DNA of 64,000 bases from Betaproteobacteria bacterium. GTDB lineage: Bacteria; Pseudomonadota; Gammaproteobacteria; Burkholderiales; Burkholderiaceae_C. A program made the translations under genes and the position numbers. Below the pieces are notes generated by a model. That model saw only the letters and a list, made by a program, of their open reading frames with translations. It ran no database searches and was not told where the DNA came from. The stretch is from the NCBI GenBank assembly GCA_016716535.1, contig JADJWD010000004.1, positions 496,001 through 560,000 of the forward strand. The letters run 5' to 3'. Shown piece after piece: positions 63,695 to 64,000 of the stretch. Within the stretch, counting starts at the first letter, position 1. Every line of letters begins with the position of its first letter.

Positions 63695-64000
63695 ATGACG
63701 CGGCTCGCGCCTTCGGCCGACATCTCCCCGGCGGCGTTGCGCGCCGGGCAGTCGCACCTCGTGCGCGACGCCGCGTGGTCGAGCCTGACCGGCGCGCTTT
63801 CGGGCGGCGTCGTGCTCGTCGCCTTTGCGCTGTACCTCGAGGCCGGGCCGATGGTCATCGGCCTGTTGTCGGCGATTCCCGTCGCCTCGCAGGTGGCGCA
63901 GCTGCCGGGCATCGCGCTGATCGAGCGCTGGCGGCAGCGCAAGCGCCTCGCGGTGTGGCTGCTGACCGCCTCGCGCGTGATGATCATCGGCCTGGCGGCG
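63695..64000 (+). CDS. MFS transporter, 3' truncated by window edge
   Basis: 102 residues from ATG 63695 to the window end. DAAWSSLTGALSGGVVLVAFALYLEAGPMVIGLLSAIPVASQVAQLPG followed by ALIERWRQRKRLAVWLLTASRV matches the first helices and the basic loop between helices 2 and 3 of major-facilitator proteins, in shorter blocks. 46 bp after the GT2 gene, so probably the same transcript. Substrate unknown. Confidence 0.8.
   Translation, partial: MTRLAPSADISPAALRAGQSHLVRDAAWSSLTGALSGGVVLVAFALYLEAGPMVIGLLSAIPVASQVAQLPGIALIERWRQRKRLAVWLLTASRVMIIGLAA

Overview
The window is high-GC DNA (about 70% G+C by eye) with a betaproteobacterial gene complement. It fits best with a Burkholderiales member of the Rubrivivax/Leptothrix/Methylibium type. 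Evidence includes the order yicC ... gmk ... rpoZ-spoT-greB, the rph-rdgB-hemW block, several Bug-family (tripartite tricarboxylate) binding proteins, and a tandem glycine riboswitch of beta-proteobacterial form. This placement comes from gene content only, not from a database search.

Layout. 1-5.4 kb: 3' part of treY (trehalose synthesis), a small membrane protein with a zinc alcohol dehydrogenase, and an OBAP/DUF1264 lipoprotein. 5.4-6.9 kb: a tRNA-Ser(CGA) whose 5' half looks corrupted, a G/C homopolymer stretch that includes 32 consecutive C, and a frame-broken 2-keto-4-pentenoate hydratase; this is probably an assembly seam. 6.4-9.3 kb: serS, ispH and fkpB. 9.5-14.3 kb: radC and an Smr-domain gene, once overlapping, now separated by a 3.5-kb recombinase-in-trio (RIT) element. 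14.3-19.3 kb: a FlhG/MinD-like ATPase, a diguanylate cyclase and cheR-cheD-cheB. 19.3-24 kb: a DUF1127 gene, a LysR regulator and a 1099-residue exported protein I do not recognise. 24-31 kb: hemW, rdgB, rph, a yybP-ykoY (Mn2+) riboswitch with terC, a PP2C phosphatase with a Hanks kinase, and yicC.

31.1-48.1 kb is an accessory block sitting between yicC and gmk, which are usually neighbours. It holds a LysR/Bug-protein/M20-amidohydrolase set, a tandem glycine riboswitch with dadA, a broken katG joined to a transposase tail, a TetR-controlled ABC export system, a truncated glutamine amidotransferase at a second G/C-rich seam, and an AraC/CMD/BKACE/Bug set. 48.1-56.4 kb returns to core genes (gmk, rpoZ, spoT, greB), with a heavy-metal-type two-component system between gmk and rpoZ and a second Hanks kinase. 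56.6-64 kb: a NarL-type sensor kinase and the start of a polysaccharide locus (UDP-glucose dehydrogenase, carbamoyltransferase, GT2 glycosyltransferase, MFS transporter).

The main discovery is the RIT element at the 3' end of radC. Its 34-bp terminal repeat encodes the last seven RadC residues (FAERGLL-stop). The displaced native end, encoding the same peptide with different codons, lies beyond the other end of the element. Both terminal repeats carry this mimic, so the element could restore RadC in either orientation.

Caution: at least six genes carry single-base indels, several in genes expected to be essential. Most are probably sequencing or assembly errors, so frame-broken genes here should not be read as real pseudogenes without checking.
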